From positions 124,001 to 188,000 of the forward strand of contig NZ_LUUG01000049.1 in the NCBI RefSeq assembly GCF_001644035.1: 64,000 nucleotides of DNA. The letters run 5' to 3'. The stretch comes from Methylomonas methanica. GTDB lineage: Bacteria > Pseudomonadota > Gammaproteobacteria > Methylococcales > Methylomonadaceae. The notes under the pieces are model-generated. The model made no database searches, was not told the origin of the DNA, and saw only the letters and a program-made list of their open reading frames with translations. The translations under genes and the position numbers were made by a program. This document shows positions 26,791 through 36,342 of this stretch, piece by piece (position 1 is the first letter of the stretch; every line of letters begins with the position of its first letter).

Positions 26791-28287
26791 TTAGGCTTGC
26801 CCCAAATCCGCCAAAATCTTATCCCGCACCAACTGCCCGGACAAAGTCACCATCGGCATGCCGCCGCCGGGATTGACACTCCCGCCGACGAAATACAAAT
26901 TCGATAACTGATTGCTGCGTTGGGGCGCCTTAAAGCCCAAATTTTTCCATCGGTCCGCGACCACGCCGTAAATCGAGCCCAGGTTGGAATAATATTTGGC
27001 CTGAATATCCAACGGAGTCCAATATTCCTCGGTGACGATGTGCTTGCGCAGATCAGTCAAGCCCATCCGCTCCAGCTTGGCCAACACCCGCTCGCGGAGC
27101 GCCCAATAATCCTCCGCCGACAGCGGTTTATCCGGGTTGATATGCGGGATGTGCGGCAGGATTTTGATGATCTCGCAACCGTCCGGCGCCTGGCTCGGGT
27201 CGGTCTTGCAGGGCGCTACCAAATAAATGGTCGGATCGTCGGACAGTTTACCGCTATGAAACACCGCATCGAAATGCTCACGCGGATGATCGGAATAAAA
27301 GAAGTTGTGGTGCGCCAATTGCGGATAAAGCCGATTTACCCCCAAATGCAAAACAAGGCCCGAACAAGTTGGCTCGAAGCGCTGCATTTTTTTGAGTTCA
27401 GCGGGCGAGCTATGCAGCAGTTTGTCCATCGCTGGAATCACTTCCATATTCGACACCACGATGTCCGCTTCCAGTACCTCGCCGCCTTGCAGCTTAATGC
27501 CGGTGGCTTTCCCGCCTTGATATTGGATCTCTTCGACTTCGGTGTTCAAGCGTATTGCCACGCCCAACTCGATCGCCAGTTTTTCCATGGCTTGCGCGAG
27601 GCCGTACATACCGCCCTTCACATACCACAAGCCGTATTCGTATTGAATATACGGCATCAGATTCATCAAGGCCGGCGAGTCGTAAGGCGAAGAGCCGACG
27701 TATTTGATGAAGTAATTGAGAATATCGACCAGTTTGGGATGAGAAATAAAGCGTTTGACGCCCTGATCCATCGAGCGGAACACGTCGAAATTCAAGGCAC
27801 GAATAGGGCCGTAAAACTTCAGCAAGTCCCAGAAGGTATCCAGGCCCTTGGCAAAATAGCCGGCTTCGGTTTCGGTACCCAGCTTTTTGGAATAGGCCAT
27901 GAAGCGGGCAAACTCGGCGGCGGTATTTGGCCCGAGTTTGTCCAACTCACGGCGCTGATTTTGTTCGTCTTCACATAAATCAATGGTCGTGCCGTCTTCA
28001 AAGAAATTGCGCCAGTGCGGTTCGACTTTTTCGATGCCAACATAATCGGCCATGTTTTTGCCGACTTTGGTAAACAAGGCCTCGAAGATATGCGGCATGG
28101 TCAGGATCGACGGCCCCAAATCAAAGGTAAAGCCGTCTTTGGTCATGATATTCAGCTTGCCGCCGACCTTATCGTTCTTCTCGACCAACTCCACCGCGAA
28201 GCCTTCGCTAACTAGCGAAATCGCTGCGGACAAACCGCCCAGACCGGCGCCGATGATGACGACGCGCTTAGTATTGTTTTGCTTCAT
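26791..28287 (-). CDS. crtP: Diapocarotenoid oxygenase, CrtP/CrtNb type
   Basis: This 498-residue FAD-dependent CrtI-family enzyme closely resembles staphylococcal CrtP rather than CrtN. The N-terminal dinucleotide-binding motif is VIIGAGLGGLSAA, and it shares DLGPSILTMPHIFE, FIKYVGSSPYDSPA, QYEYGLWYVKGGMYGLAQA and VVSNMEVIP. It should oxidise terminal methyl groups of a C30 carotenoid to aldehydes. ATG 28287 forms TGATG with the aldehyde dehydrogenase stop; an upstream in-frame ATG at 28305 lies inside that gene. It is the last gene of the crtN-aldH-crtP operon. Confidence 0.9.
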   Translation of the reverse strand: MKQNNTKRVVIIGAGLGGLSAAISLVSEGFAVELVEKNDKVGGKLNIMTKDGFTFDLGPSILTMPHIFEALFTKVGKNMADYVGIEKVEPHWRNFFEDGTTIDLCEDEQNQRRELDKLGPNTAAEFARFMAYSKKLGTETEAGYFAKGLDTFWDLLKFYGPIRALNFDVFRSMDQGVKRFISHPKLVDILNYFIKYVGSSPYDSPALMNLMPYIQYEYGLWYVKGGMYGLAQAMEKLAIELGVAIRLNTEVEEIQYQGGKATGIKLQGGEVLEADIVVSNMEVIPAMDKLLHSSPAELKKMQRFEPTCSGLVLHLGVNRLYPQLAHHNFFYSDHPREHFDAVFHSGKLSDDPTIYLVAPCKTDPSQAPDGCEIIKILPHIPHINPDKPLSAEDYWALRERVLAKLERMGLTDLRKHIVTEEYWTPLDIQAKYYSNLGSIYGVVADRWKNLGFKAPQRSNQLSNLYFVGGSVNPGGGMPMVTLSGQLVRDKILADLGQA

Positions 28288-29879
28288 CAGTAGTCCCGTT
28301 TCCATGACAACAGTAATTTAAGATTTTGCCAGCGTTGCGTTAAATCGAAGGCTGAATATTCCCTAAACGCTTGCAGCGCCGGCCAATTGCGTTTGATGCG
28401 CTGTATCAGCGAACCTTCGCCATAGACAAAGTCCATATAGCCTTTGAAGTCTTGATAGCGCTGCTCTGAGTACGGAAACCAGTTCGGTTCCTTGGGCAAA
28501 TGGCTGCGACTGGTCATGCCAGCCACCGGATAGGTAAAACTGCGTAAACCTTCCGCGCCGTGATACCTGCCAAAGCCGCTTTTTTTGACGCCGCCAAACG
28601 GCAAGCCAGGATGGCCGATATTTTTGATGACATCGTTGATCGCCCAATTCCCTACTTCGAGTTGGCTCGCGACCCGCTCCGCTTTAGTAATATCTCGACT
28701 CCAGACGCTGGCATTCAAGCCAAACTCACTGTCGTTGGCTAAACGAATTGCCTCGTCTTCATCGGCAAAAGCCATCACAGGCAATAAAGGCCCGAAGCTT
28801 TCTTCACGCATCACTCGCATGCCATGGTGCACATTCCACAGCACGACCGGCTTGAGATAATTACCCTGCCTTTCCAGCGGCCCGGAGGCTTGCGCGCCTT
28901 GGGCGATGGCGTCCTGATAATGCGCTTCGACAAGCGCAATCTGCCGTTCCGTAGTCATTGCCCCCAGATCGCCTTGCGGGTTGTGACCAACCTGCAACTG
29001 GGCAACTCCGTCCTGTAACAGCTTTAAAAACGGATCGTGACAGTCTTGCTGGACATACAAGCGCTCCACCGATACGCACACCTGACCGCTATTGCAAAAC
29101 GCCCCATACAAGGCTGCATCAGCGGCGCGCTGCATTTGCGTGTCATTGAACACCAGCATCGGGTCCTTGCCGCCCAGCTCCAACAATACCGGAATCGGAT
29201 GCTGCGCGGCCCGCTGCATCACGGCTTTGCCACTATTCAAGCCGCCGGTAAAAAATACCAAATCCGGGACGGCATCGATTAGTTGTGCGCCGATTTCGCC
29301 GTCGCCAACCAACCATTGCACCAGGCCTTCAGGTAAATCCAGTTGTTTAAATAAGTCGCCTACCAGTTGCCCGACCGGCAAGCTCAATTCGGAAGGTTTC
29401 AGGATCACCGCATTGCCGGCAAACAAGGCTGTGAGCATCGACCCCATAGAAAGTTGGAACGGATAATTCCATGGCGAAATCACTGCCACCACGCCAAAGG
29501 GCCGACGTTCGATCCCCGCAGTAGCGCCAGGAAACGCAAACGGCGAGGTGGGGATACCTCGATAGGATAAGATTTTCGCGGCATGTTTTTGGTAGTAACG
29601 CGCCAAATCCAAAACAGGATAAATTTCGCCCAACAACGCTTCGGTGCGGACTTTACCGGTGGTCAGGCTGATTAATTCGCAAATCGAATCCAGCTCAGCC
29701 ATTAACAAGGGCGCCAGCTTGGCTAAGATTTTGGCCCGCTCGGCCACAGGACGCTTGGCCCAAATTTGCGCGGCTGAACGCGCAGCCAGCATCTGCTGCT
29801 GAATCTCCGCCGCCTGACTAACCGGAAAATCGCCCAGCACTCTGCCATCAACCGGTGAAACGGCCTGCATCGTTGCCAT
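28287..29879 (-). CDS. Aldehyde dehydrogenase of C30 carotenoid synthesis
   Basis: This 530-residue member of the NAD(P)+-dependent aldehyde dehydrogenase superfamily has the Glu motif (LELGGKDPM), the active-site Cys motif (YGAFCNSGQVCVSVERLYV), ISPWNYPFQL and the late PFGGVKKSGFGRYHG. Its place between two CrtI-family genes matches the Methylomonas C30 carotenoid cluster. There the enzyme oxidises terminal aldehydes made by the oxygenase to carboxylic acids (4,4'-diapolycopene dioate type). It starts 3 bp after the crtN stop, so the genes are co-transcribed. Confidence 0.9.
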   Translation of the reverse strand: MATMQAVSPVDGRVLGDFPVSQAAEIQQQMLAARSAAQIWAKRPVAERAKILAKLAPLLMAELDSICELISLTTGKVRTEALLGEIYPVLDLARYYQKHAAKILSYRGIPTSPFAFPGATAGIERRPFGVVAVISPWNYPFQLSMGSMLTALFAGNAVILKPSELSLPVGQLVGDLFKQLDLPEGLVQWLVGDGEIGAQLIDAVPDLVFFTGGLNSGKAVMQRAAQHPIPVLLELGGKDPMLVFNDTQMQRAADAALYGAFCNSGQVCVSVERLYVQQDCHDPFLKLLQDGVAQLQVGHNPQGDLGAMTTERQIALVEAHYQDAIAQGAQASGPLERQGNYLKPVVLWNVHHGMRVMREESFGPLLPVMAFADEDEAIRLANDSEFGLNASVWSRDITKAERVASQLEVGNWAINDVIKNIGHPGLPFGGVKKSGFGRYHGAEGLRSFTYPVAGMTSRSHLPKEPNWFPYSEQRYQDFKGYMDFVYGEGSLIQRIKRNWPALQAFREYSAFDLTQRWQNLKLLLSWKRDY

Positions 29880-29882
29880 CGT

Positions 29883-31418
29883 TTAGGCCTTGGCTTTCTT
29901 CAACCAGGCGCTTTGCTGGATTTCATGGAAATTCACCCGGTGTTTGCGGGAAATTAGATTCGAGGAAATCCGCGCCGACTCATAAATCGTGGGTAAGCCG
30001 CTCCCCGGATGGGTACCACCGCCTACCAAATAGCAGTTATCCAACTCTTCGAAACGATTGTGCGGTCGCCAATACAGCATCTGGCTAAACTTGTGCGACA
30101 GACTAAAGGTTGCGCCTTTGTAGACGTGCTCGTCGCTTTCCCAGGTGCCGGGGGTGATGATTTTTTCGCATTCGATATGTTCACGAATGTCGGTTAAACC
30201 CAGACGCGCTCCCAGGGTATCCAGCACTTGTTCGCGCACATCGGCGCAATGGGCTTGCCAATCGACACCGCTGTCGTTATTGGGCATCGGCACCAACACA
30301 TACAAAGCCGATTTGCCTGCCGGAGCCAAACTGGCATCGGTGACCGAAGCGTTTTGCACGTAAAACGAGAAATCCTCGGTCAAGGTTTTATTGCTAAATA
30401 TATTGCTGATATTGGTACGGTAGTCCTTAGCAAACACGATAGTGTGATGCGGCAAATCGTATTGCTTGTCCAAGCCCAGATAGAGCATAAAGGTCGAGCA
30501 CGAATATTCGCGCTTTTCCAGCTGTTGATGATCGTATTTACGCAAGGTGCCCGGTTCCAGCAGATGAGTCATGGCATGCGCAAAATCGGCATTGACGATA
30601 ACCTCGTCACCGCGCACTTCCTCGCCGTTTTGCAATTTCACGCCTTTCGCTACCCCATCCTCGACAATCAAAGACGCAATCTCGGCATTTAAATGAATCT
30701 CGCCGCCGGACTCGGTCACCACCTGCGCCATCGCCGAGGCAATGCGATTCAAACCGCCCGCCACATGGTAAATGCCGTATTCGTGTTCCAGATAAGGCAA
30801 CATGGTAAACAACGCCGGACATTCCCAGGGCGACATGCCCAGATACTTCGATTGAAAACAAAATGCCAAGCGCATTTTTTCCTTATCGAAATACTGGCCC
30901 AAGTTTTTGAAGACACTTTTCGGAAATGCCAACCAAGGCAAGGCCTTGATCAAATCCAGCGAGAAAAACGAGGCCATCGTGGAGTAATCTCGCGTGATGC
31001 AAGGGTACAAACGGTTGAAACGGCTGCGCTCGTTATCCATGAAACGCTCATAGCCGGCGCTACCTTCGTCGAATACCCGCTCCAGTTCGGCGCGCATATT
31101 TTCCCGGTCCGAGTAGACATTGATCTCGCGGTCGTCGTACAGCAATCGGTACATGGGACTCAGCGGCATGAACTGCATGTAGTCCTCACTGCGCCGGCCG
31201 CATAATTCAAACATTTCATCCAGCACGCCTTTCATCAGCAAAAAGGTCGGACCGGTATCAAACGTAAAACCATCCATGGTGATGGCCCGATTACGGCCAC
31301 CAACATTAGGATGTTTATCGAAAATGGAGACTTTAAAGCCGCGATGGCTCAATAACATGCCGGCGCATAAGCCGCCCGGACCGGCGCCGACGATGATGAT
31401 GTGTTTGGAATTGGCCAT
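29883..31418 (-). CDS. crtN: Dehydrosqualene/diapophytoene desaturase CrtN
   Basis: This 511-residue CrtI-family desaturase resembles staphylococcal CrtN. The FAD motif is IIIVGAGPGGLCAGML. DGFTFDTGPTFLLM, YSCSTFMLYLGLDKQYDL and SLAPAGKSALYVLVPMP have near equivalents in CrtN, and GGGTHPGSGLPTIYESARIS closes the protein. It should introduce double bases of conjugation into dehydrosqualene or squalene-derived C30 backbones. It is the first gene of the operon. No dehydrosqualene synthase gene (crtM or hpnCDE type) is in the window, so the substrate must come from elsewhere. Confidence 0.9.
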   Translation of the reverse strand: MANSKHIIIVGAGPGGLCAGMLLSHRGFKVSIFDKHPNVGGRNRAITMDGFTFDTGPTFLLMKGVLDEMFELCGRRSEDYMQFMPLSPMYRLLYDDREINVYSDRENMRAELERVFDEGSAGYERFMDNERSRFNRLYPCITRDYSTMASFFSLDLIKALPWLAFPKSVFKNLGQYFDKEKMRLAFCFQSKYLGMSPWECPALFTMLPYLEHEYGIYHVAGGLNRIASAMAQVVTESGGEIHLNAEIASLIVEDGVAKGVKLQNGEEVRGDEVIVNADFAHAMTHLLEPGTLRKYDHQQLEKREYSCSTFMLYLGLDKQYDLPHHTIVFAKDYRTNISNIFSNKTLTEDFSFYVQNASVTDASLAPAGKSALYVLVPMPNNDSGVDWQAHCADVREQVLDTLGARLGLTDIREHIECEKIITPGTWESDEHVYKGATFSLSHKFSQMLYWRPHNRFEELDNCYLVGGGTHPGSGLPTIYESARISSNLISRKHRVNFHEIQQSAWLKKAKA

Positions 31419-31722
31419 GTCTGATTGTAAATCGGTTATTGCCGAAGCATTTTATTTAAAACCGGCTAATGTACCAGCAAAACGGCAAAAGTGAGCCACT
31501 TGGCAGTTTCGAACCGAAATAAGGCCAAGCAGACCGGGTTAAATTTGCGTCAACATGCTCATCATAAAGACGTGAACCCTATCTGATTTAAACCATTCGC
31601 TGCTGCCAGACGGCTATCTATTTCTACTGTTTAAAGCTGGAAAGCCCGTTTCCGGTGGCTCGGCGCCATCAATTTGTCGAAGTATTGAGCTAAACTCAAG
31701 CCAGCACGGCATAATAACTCTC
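31419..31722. other. Divergent intergenic region, crtN to RIO kinase
   Basis: This 304-bp gap between divergent genes must hold both promoters. I see no strong sigma-70 pair, operator, repeat or RNA motif in it. Confidence 0.4.
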
Positions 31723-32568
31723 ATGAAAACACCGAAAAGACTCGAACCTTTAATCGATAGCGGCCTGGTCGACGAAGTCATTGGCTCATTGAAAAGCGGC
31801 AAGGAAGCAGCCGTTTATGTAGTGCGTTGCGGCGCCGAAATCTGCTGCGCCAAAGTTTACAAAGACGCAGACCAGCGCAGCTTCAAGCAAAGCGTTCTGT
31901 ACCAGGAAGGCCGCAAAGTCCGCAACAGCCGCCGCGCTCGCGCGATGGAAAAAGGCAGCAGCTATGGTCGTAAAGAGCAGGAATCGGCTTGGCAAAACGC
32001 CGAAGTGACCGCCTTATACCGTCTGGCCGACGCCGGCGTCCGAGTACCGAAACCCTATAACTTTATCGACGGCGTGCTGCTGATGGAACTGGTCGCCGAT
32101 GCGGACGGCCACCCGGCACCCCGGCTCAACGATCTGGAAATGCCGGCAGAATTGGCGCGCCAATACCATGCGTTTCTGATCGGCCAGATCGTGCGTATGC
32201 TCTGCGACGGTCTGGTACATGGCGATTTATCCGAATACAACGTGCTGGTCGGCAGCGATGGGCCGGTGATTATCGATTTACCACAAGCCGTCGATGCCGC
32301 CGGCAATAACAACGCCCGCGCGATGCTGGAACGGGACGTTGCCAATATGGCCGCCTATTTCGGCCAGTTCGCGCCGGAGTTATTGAAGACTAACTTTGGT
32401 AAGGAAATGTGGAAGCTTTATCAAAGCGGCGATTTGCATCCTGAAACCAACCTGACCGGCCATTTCGAGGACAACGCTAAACCGGCCGATTTGCGCAGCG
32501 TCATCCGCGAGATAGACGCAGCGCGGGAAGAAAACGAGGCCAAGCAGCGTTTTTTACAGACTCCCTAA
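31723..32568 (+). CDS. RIO1-family serine/threonine protein kinase
   Basis: This 281-residue atypical kinase has the ATP-binding region SGKEAAVYVVRCGAEICCAKVYK (with the catalytic Lys), the RIO catalytic loop HGDLSEYNVLV (Asp and Asn) and the metal-binding IIDLPQAV in place of DFG. RIO1 enzymes in eukaryotes mature the 40S ribosome, and bacterial homologues of this length are common in gammaproteobacteria with uncertain targets. It is monocistronic and followed by a strong terminator. Confidence 0.93.
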   Translation: MKTPKRLEPLIDSGLVDEVIGSLKSGKEAAVYVVRCGAEICCAKVYKDADQRSFKQSVLYQEGRKVRNSRRARAMEKGSSYGRKEQESAWQNAEVTALYRLADAGVRVPKPYNFIDGVLLMELVADADGHPAPRLNDLEMPAELARQYHAFLIGQIVRMLCDGLVHGDLSEYNVLVGSDGPVIIDLPQAVDAAGNNNARAMLERDVANMAAYFGQFAPELLKTNFGKEMWKLYQSGDLHPETNLTGHFEDNAKPADLRSVIREIDAAREENEAKQRFLQTP

Positions 32569-32594
32569 TTCGCTGCCTCCAACACATTGCACAC

Positions 32595-32626
32595 AAGAAA
32601 AAGCCGGTGTTACCCGGCTTTTTCTT
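32595..32626. terminator. Bidirectional Rho-independent terminator
   Basis: A perfect 13-bp stem (AAGAAAAAGCCGG 32595-32607 with CCGGCTTTTTCTT 32614-32626) and a six-base loop. The T-rich arms on both strands can serve the RIO kinase gene and the convergent small gene at 32650-32820. Confidence 0.88.
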
Positions 32627-32649
32627 ACTGCTTGGAACCGCTAACGCTA

Positions 32650-32820
32650 TCAGGCATAGGTATCGATTTTGCTGCCTTTTCTTGCATCATTATCGCCATC
32701 TGCATCTTTCACAACAGCTTGCACTGGCGGCGTTGCTGTTTGCTGATTGGCTGCGGGCTGTTTCGGTTGATTGGTTATGGGGAAATACGGCGTTGAACCC
32801 ACTCCCGATACGGATGACAT
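32650..32820 (-). CDS. 56-residue small protein behind a FliA-type promoter
   Basis: ATG 32820 follows AGAGGAG seven bases upstream and the frame ends at TGA 32650-32652. The protein is polar, with a Gln/Pro-rich middle (TNQPKQPAANQQTATPP) and an acidic, Gly/Asp-rich end (KDADGDNDARKGSKIDTYA). It has no signal peptide or membrane segment. I do not know the family. A near-consensus sigma-28 promoter at 32874-32900 and the bidirectional terminator at 32595-32626 frame it as a complete transcription unit. The promoter suggests expression with late flagellar genes, which is inference. Confidence 0.72.
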   Translation of the reverse strand: MSSVSGVGSTPYFPITNQPKQPAANQQTATPPVQAVVKDADGDNDARKGSKIDTYA

Positions 32821-32873
32821 GGTTTATCTCCTCTGGATTGAATAGTACCCGCCATGTTTCGGCTGGCATCCGG

Positions 32874-32900
32874 TTATCGACCGGTTTTGCCAAAGCTTTA
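32874..32900 (-). promoter_or_regulatory. Sigma-28 (FliA)-like promoter
   Basis: On the minus strand TAAAGCTT (32893-32900), an 11-bp spacer and GTCGATAA (32874-32881) match the FliA consensus TAAAGTTT-N11-GCCGATAA at 14 of 16 positions with exact spacing. It lies 53 bp before the ATG of the 56-residue protein. Confidence 0.65.
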
Positions 32901-32981
32901 AACGGCGGACTTAAGCTTTCACGATCCGGAAAAAACCGGGGACGGCAAGCCAATTTAGCTGGCCGCCATCCAGAAAAGTCC

Positions 32982-35339
32982 TCAATCCTTCAAAAGCTGA
33001 TCCCGTATCGGTAATTGCCGTATGCGCTGACCGGTGGCCGCGAAAATCGCATTGCATAGCGCCGGCGCAGTCGGCGGCACGCCCGGTTCGCCAACACCGC
33101 CCAAAGGAGTATCGAATTCGGCGGACGGCAGCAAATGCACTTTAATTTCGCGCGGCGCATCGTCGATGCGCGTGAGCTGGTACGCGTGAAAATTGTCCTG
33201 TTGGACCGCACCGTTTTTAAAGCTGATTTCGCCCAGCGTCGCCAAACTGACACCCATGATGCAAGCGCCTTCGATCTGCGAGCGAATCCGCTCGGGGTTG
33301 ACTTGCGGACCGCAATCGACAGCCACATCGACTCTAGGGATGCTCAATTTACCCGCGTCATCGACCGCGACCTCCACAACGATAGCCACATAAGTCACGA
33401 AGCTGTAATGCGCGGCCAGCCCCAAACCTTGGCCCTTGGCTAGCTGACGGCCCCAACCGGCTTCGCGGGTCACCGTTTCGATCACCCGGCGTAAACGGCC
33501 GGTATCGACCGGGTAAAGCACAGGCGATTCGCCCTGGTTCCAGGTATCGCTCAAACTAGCCGGGTCGATGCGCCGCGCCGGACCGATGATGTCCAACAGA
33601 AAATCCCGATGATCGCGTCCCGCCGCCGCCGCCAGTTCAGCCACAAAAGACTGCACGGCAAAGGCATGGGGAATATTGGACACCGAGCGAAACCAGCCGA
33701 TACGGGTATGCGCCGCAGCCGGCGGGTTTTCAATGCGGAGATTATCGATTGCGAACGGCACGTTGATCACGCCCATCCCCAATTCCACCGGCATCTGTTG
33801 CTTGCTGTCCGGCCCGAATGTGGAGGAAATGCTCGGCGCCGCCGTTCGATGCAGCCAGGCTACCGGCTTGCCCTGCGCATCCAAACCCGCTTCCAGCCGC
33901 TCCAAGGATACGGTATGAAAATAGGAATGGTGTAAATCGTCCTCGCGGGTCCAGGTCAGTTTCACCGGTTTGCCTTGCATCGCCTGCGACAACAAGGCCG
34001 CTTCGATAACATAATCGGGTTTGGATTTACGCCCGAAACCGCCGCCCAATAAAGTTACGTTGACCGTCACTTTATCTTCCGGCAGTTTCAGCCATTTGGC
34101 GACTTTATCCCGCGTCAATTGCGGCGCCTGGGTACAGGTCCAAATTTCGCAATGTCCCTTGACGATGCGAGCCGTCGCCGCCGGCGGTTCCATCGGCGCC
34201 TGGGCCAGATGCGGCAAATAATATTCCGCCTCCAGGCGTTTGGCCGCGCCTTGCAATGCGGCATCGACATCGCCTTGTTGGCGCACCACTTTACCCGGCT
34301 GGCGGACAGCGGCTTCCAGTTCGGCTTTGTAGGCTAGCGAATCGTAGCTGGCGTGAATGCCGTTGTCCCATTCGATTTTCAAGGCGTTGCGGCCCTGAAT
34401 CGCCGCCCAGGTGTTGATGGCAATCACCGCAACACCACCCAACGGGTTGAATTCCGCGGGTAGCGGACTGCTGGGCAGTTCAACGATCTTTACGACACCC
34501 GGCACTTTGAGAGCGGCGCTGGCATCAAATTTTAACAGCTTGCCACCCAACACCGGAGGCCGCGCCACCACGGCATAAAGCAAGCCCTTCAACTGCGTAT
34601 CGATGCCATACATGGCGCGTCCGGTCACAATATCCCGGCCATCGTAGACGCCTTGCCGGCCTTTGCCGATGTAGCGAAATTCCGTCGAACTCTTCAAACG
34701 CAACGTATCTCGGTCTGGCACCGGCAGTTTTGCCGCCGCTTTGGCTAATTCGCCGTAGCCTAAGGTTTTGCCGCTGGGCACGTGCAGTACTTGGTGTTGC
34801 TCGGCGCGCACTTCCGTTACCGGCACGCGCCAGCGCGCGGCGGCGGCGGCTTCCAGCATTTGTCTGGCAGCCGCGCCGGCCCGGCGCATAGGCATAAAAA
34901 AGTGGCGCATGCTGCGCGAGCCGTCGGTGTCTTGATTGCCGAAGCGTTTTTCGTCGCCGGGCGCTTGCACGACACGCACCCTGGACCAATCGGCTTCCAG
35001 TTCATCGGCTACCACCATCGGCAAGCTGGTACGCACGCCCTGCCCCATCTCGGAACGGTGACAGATGATGCTTACCGCGCCATCGGCGGCAATGGCCACA
35101 AATACCAGGGGATTATCCACCCAGCCGTGCGGCATCGCATCAGCACCGAACTTGCCGGCCGCGGCCGGCTCGGCAGTTTCATCCGCTCTCAGCAGCGTAG
35201 GCAGGCCCACGGCCAACACAAAGCCGCTCAACGCGAACTGTTTGATAAAAGTCCGGCGGCTGACATTGTCGATCACATAAGCGTCGTCGGCATTGCTCTG
35301 ATCGGTATTTGCTTGCAGAAATTCGGCTGAGTTTCTCAT
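32982..35339 (-). CDS. Molybdenum hydroxylase large subunit (IorB-like)
   Basis: This is a molybdopterin-binding subunit of about 785 residues from the xanthine-dehydrogenase superfamily, of the isoquinoline 1-oxidoreductase beta type. A twin-arginine signal lies near the N-terminus ([19 protein letters not shown]), so the enzyme is exported folded. QMGQGV-like [24 protein letters not shown] and [19 protein letters not shown] with the catalytic Glu mark the cofactor site. It oxidises aldehydes or N-heterocycles; the substrate is unknown. ATG 35339 overlaps the small-subunit stop (ATGA). Confidence 0.9.
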   Translation of the reverse strand: MRNSAEFLQANTDQSNADDAYVIDNVSRRTFIKQFALSGFVLAVGLPTLLRADETAEPAAAGKFGADAMPHGWVDNPLVFVAIAADGAVSIICHRSEMGQGVRTSLPMVVADELEADWSRVRVVQAPGDEKRFGNQDTDGSRSMRHFFMPMRRAGAAARQMLEAAAAARWRVPVTEVRAEQHQVLHVPSGKTLGYGELAKAAAKLPVPDRDTLRLKSSTEFRYIGKGRQGVYDGRDIVTGRAMYGIDTQLKGLLYAVVARPPVLGGKLLKFDASAALKVPGVVKIVELPSSPLPAEFNPLGGVAVIAINTWAAIQGRNALKIEWDNGIHASYDSLAYKAELEAAVRQPGKVVRQQGDVDAALQGAAKRLEAEYYLPHLAQAPMEPPAATARIVKGHCEIWTCTQAPQLTRDKVAKWLKLPEDKVTVNVTLLGGGFGRKSKPDYVIEAALLSQAMQGKPVKLTWTREDDLHHSYFHTVSLERLEAGLDAQGKPVAWLHRTAAPSISSTFGPDSKQQMPVELGMGVINVPFAIDNLRIENPPAAAHTRIGWFRSVSNIPHAFAVQSFVAELAAAAGRDHRDFLLDIIGPARRIDPASLSDTWNQGESPVLYPVDTGRLRRVIETVTREAGWGRQLAKGQGLGLAAHYSFVTYVAIVVEVAVDDAGKLSIPRVDVAVDCGPQVNPERIRSQIEGACIMGVSLATLGEISFKNGAVQQDNFHAYQLTRIDDAPREIKVHLLPSAEFDTPLGGVGEPGVPPTAPALCNAIFAATGQRIRQLPIRDQLLKD

Positions 35340-35803
35340 GATTGCCCCTCCGGCAAACCGGCGGCCTGCTTGATCGCGGCGCGAATCCGCGGATAAGTGC
35401 CGCAGCGGCACAGATTGCCGCTCATGGCTTTATCAATCTCGGCGTCGCTGGGTTGTGGATGCTGTTTCAGCAGTGCGGTAGCTGCCATGACTTGTCCGGC
35501 CTGACAGTAGCCGCATTGCGGTACTCCCAGATTCAGCCAGGCGTCCTGGACCTTTTTACCGGTCTGATCCTGCTCTATAGCTTCGATAGTGACAATTTTT
35601 TTGCCGACCACAGCCGAAATAGGCGTGACGCAGGCACGGGTCGGCTCGCCGTCGATATGCACCGTGCAGGCACCGCATAGTGCCATGCCGCAACCGTACT
35701 TGGTACCGGTCAAACCCAGTTGGTCGCGCAGCGCCCAAAGCAGTGGCGTGTCAGCCGGCAGATTTATCTTGCGGCTTTTACCGTTGATATTAAGCGTCGT
35801 CAT
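35336..35803 (-). CDS. Molybdenum hydroxylase (2Fe-2S) small subunit (IorA-like)
   Basis: This 155-residue protein carries two [2Fe-2S] clusters and passes electrons from the molybdenum subunit. The plant-ferredoxin-type cluster is in [17 protein letters not shown] with a further Cys in TRAC. The second, in the C-terminal helical domain, uses CGYCQAGQV and [13 protein letters not shown] 35803 ([16 protein letters not shown]) is chosen over the longer frame. It is first in a two-gene operon with the large subunit. No FAD subunit or cytochrome partner is adjacent. Confidence 0.93.
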   Translation of the reverse strand: MTTLNINGKSRKINLPADTPLLWALRDQLGLTGTKYGCGMALCGACTVHIDGEPTRACVTPISAVVGKKIVTIEAIEQDQTGKKVQDAWLNLGVPQCGYCQAGQVMAATALLKQHPQPSDAEIDKAMSGNLCRCGTYPRIRAAIKQAAGLPEGQS

Positions 35804-36342
35804 GAGTTTTCTCGCTTCAGTCGGCAGTTGATAACGGCGCCGGCACATTCATCAACCACATCGGCGCGATAGTTCTCGGCATGGTACACGGGCGGGATTG
35901 GGCAGTAAAGGCGCTTGGCCTCGAAACAAGCTGAAGCACTGGTGGCTAGTAGCTTTAGTTGTTTGGGATATTGATGAAGACCAGGAATGATACTGATGAC
36001 GGGCCTCTAGCTATCTCCCGACCTAGAAGCTTGCGTCACCAGCACCACCCATGATTTGCGCTAATCACCTGCTGGTTGCCATGCAACAAGGCAGAATAAT
36101 CAACTTTTACAGCATACGGAAAATATGAGGTTACCGACTATCTTGTCTGATTGCTCTCACGGAAAAAATTGAATTTTTCACCACCGGCAACCTCATGCAA
36201 TAGAGGTTACCGCGGGTAATTAGATAGTCAAGTCTGCTTGAAAACAGAATTTTTATCGAGGATGGAAATATCTACAGCTATTTGAAAAAGTCCTTGTTTT
36301 GCTGTTTCTGCTCACAAGGTTTACTGACTCAAGTGCCATCGA
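35804..36342. other. Long intergenic region before the molybdenum hydroxylase operon
   Basis: No gene is visible in these 540 bp. The stretch 36127-36229 is strongly structured and is described separately. AAAAATTGAATTTTT at about 36164-36178 is a small palindrome. The remainder near 35804 should hold the promoter of the operon, but I cannot define it. Confidence 0.45.
36127..36229. repeat. Repeat cluster with alternative base pairing
   Basis: GAGGTTACCG occurs twice (36127-36136 and 36203-36212), and CGGCAACCTC (36185-36194) can pair with either copy at 9 of 10 positions. GACTATCT (36136-36143) is the exact complement of AGATAGTC (36222-36229). The set could switch between two folds or be a decayed repeat element. 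Confidence 0.55.

Noticed and set aside
26920-27978. 352-residue frame antisense to crtP
   Set aside because: It is a shadow of the GC-rich crtP codons; its translation shows no family motif, while the minus-strand frame is a full enzyme.
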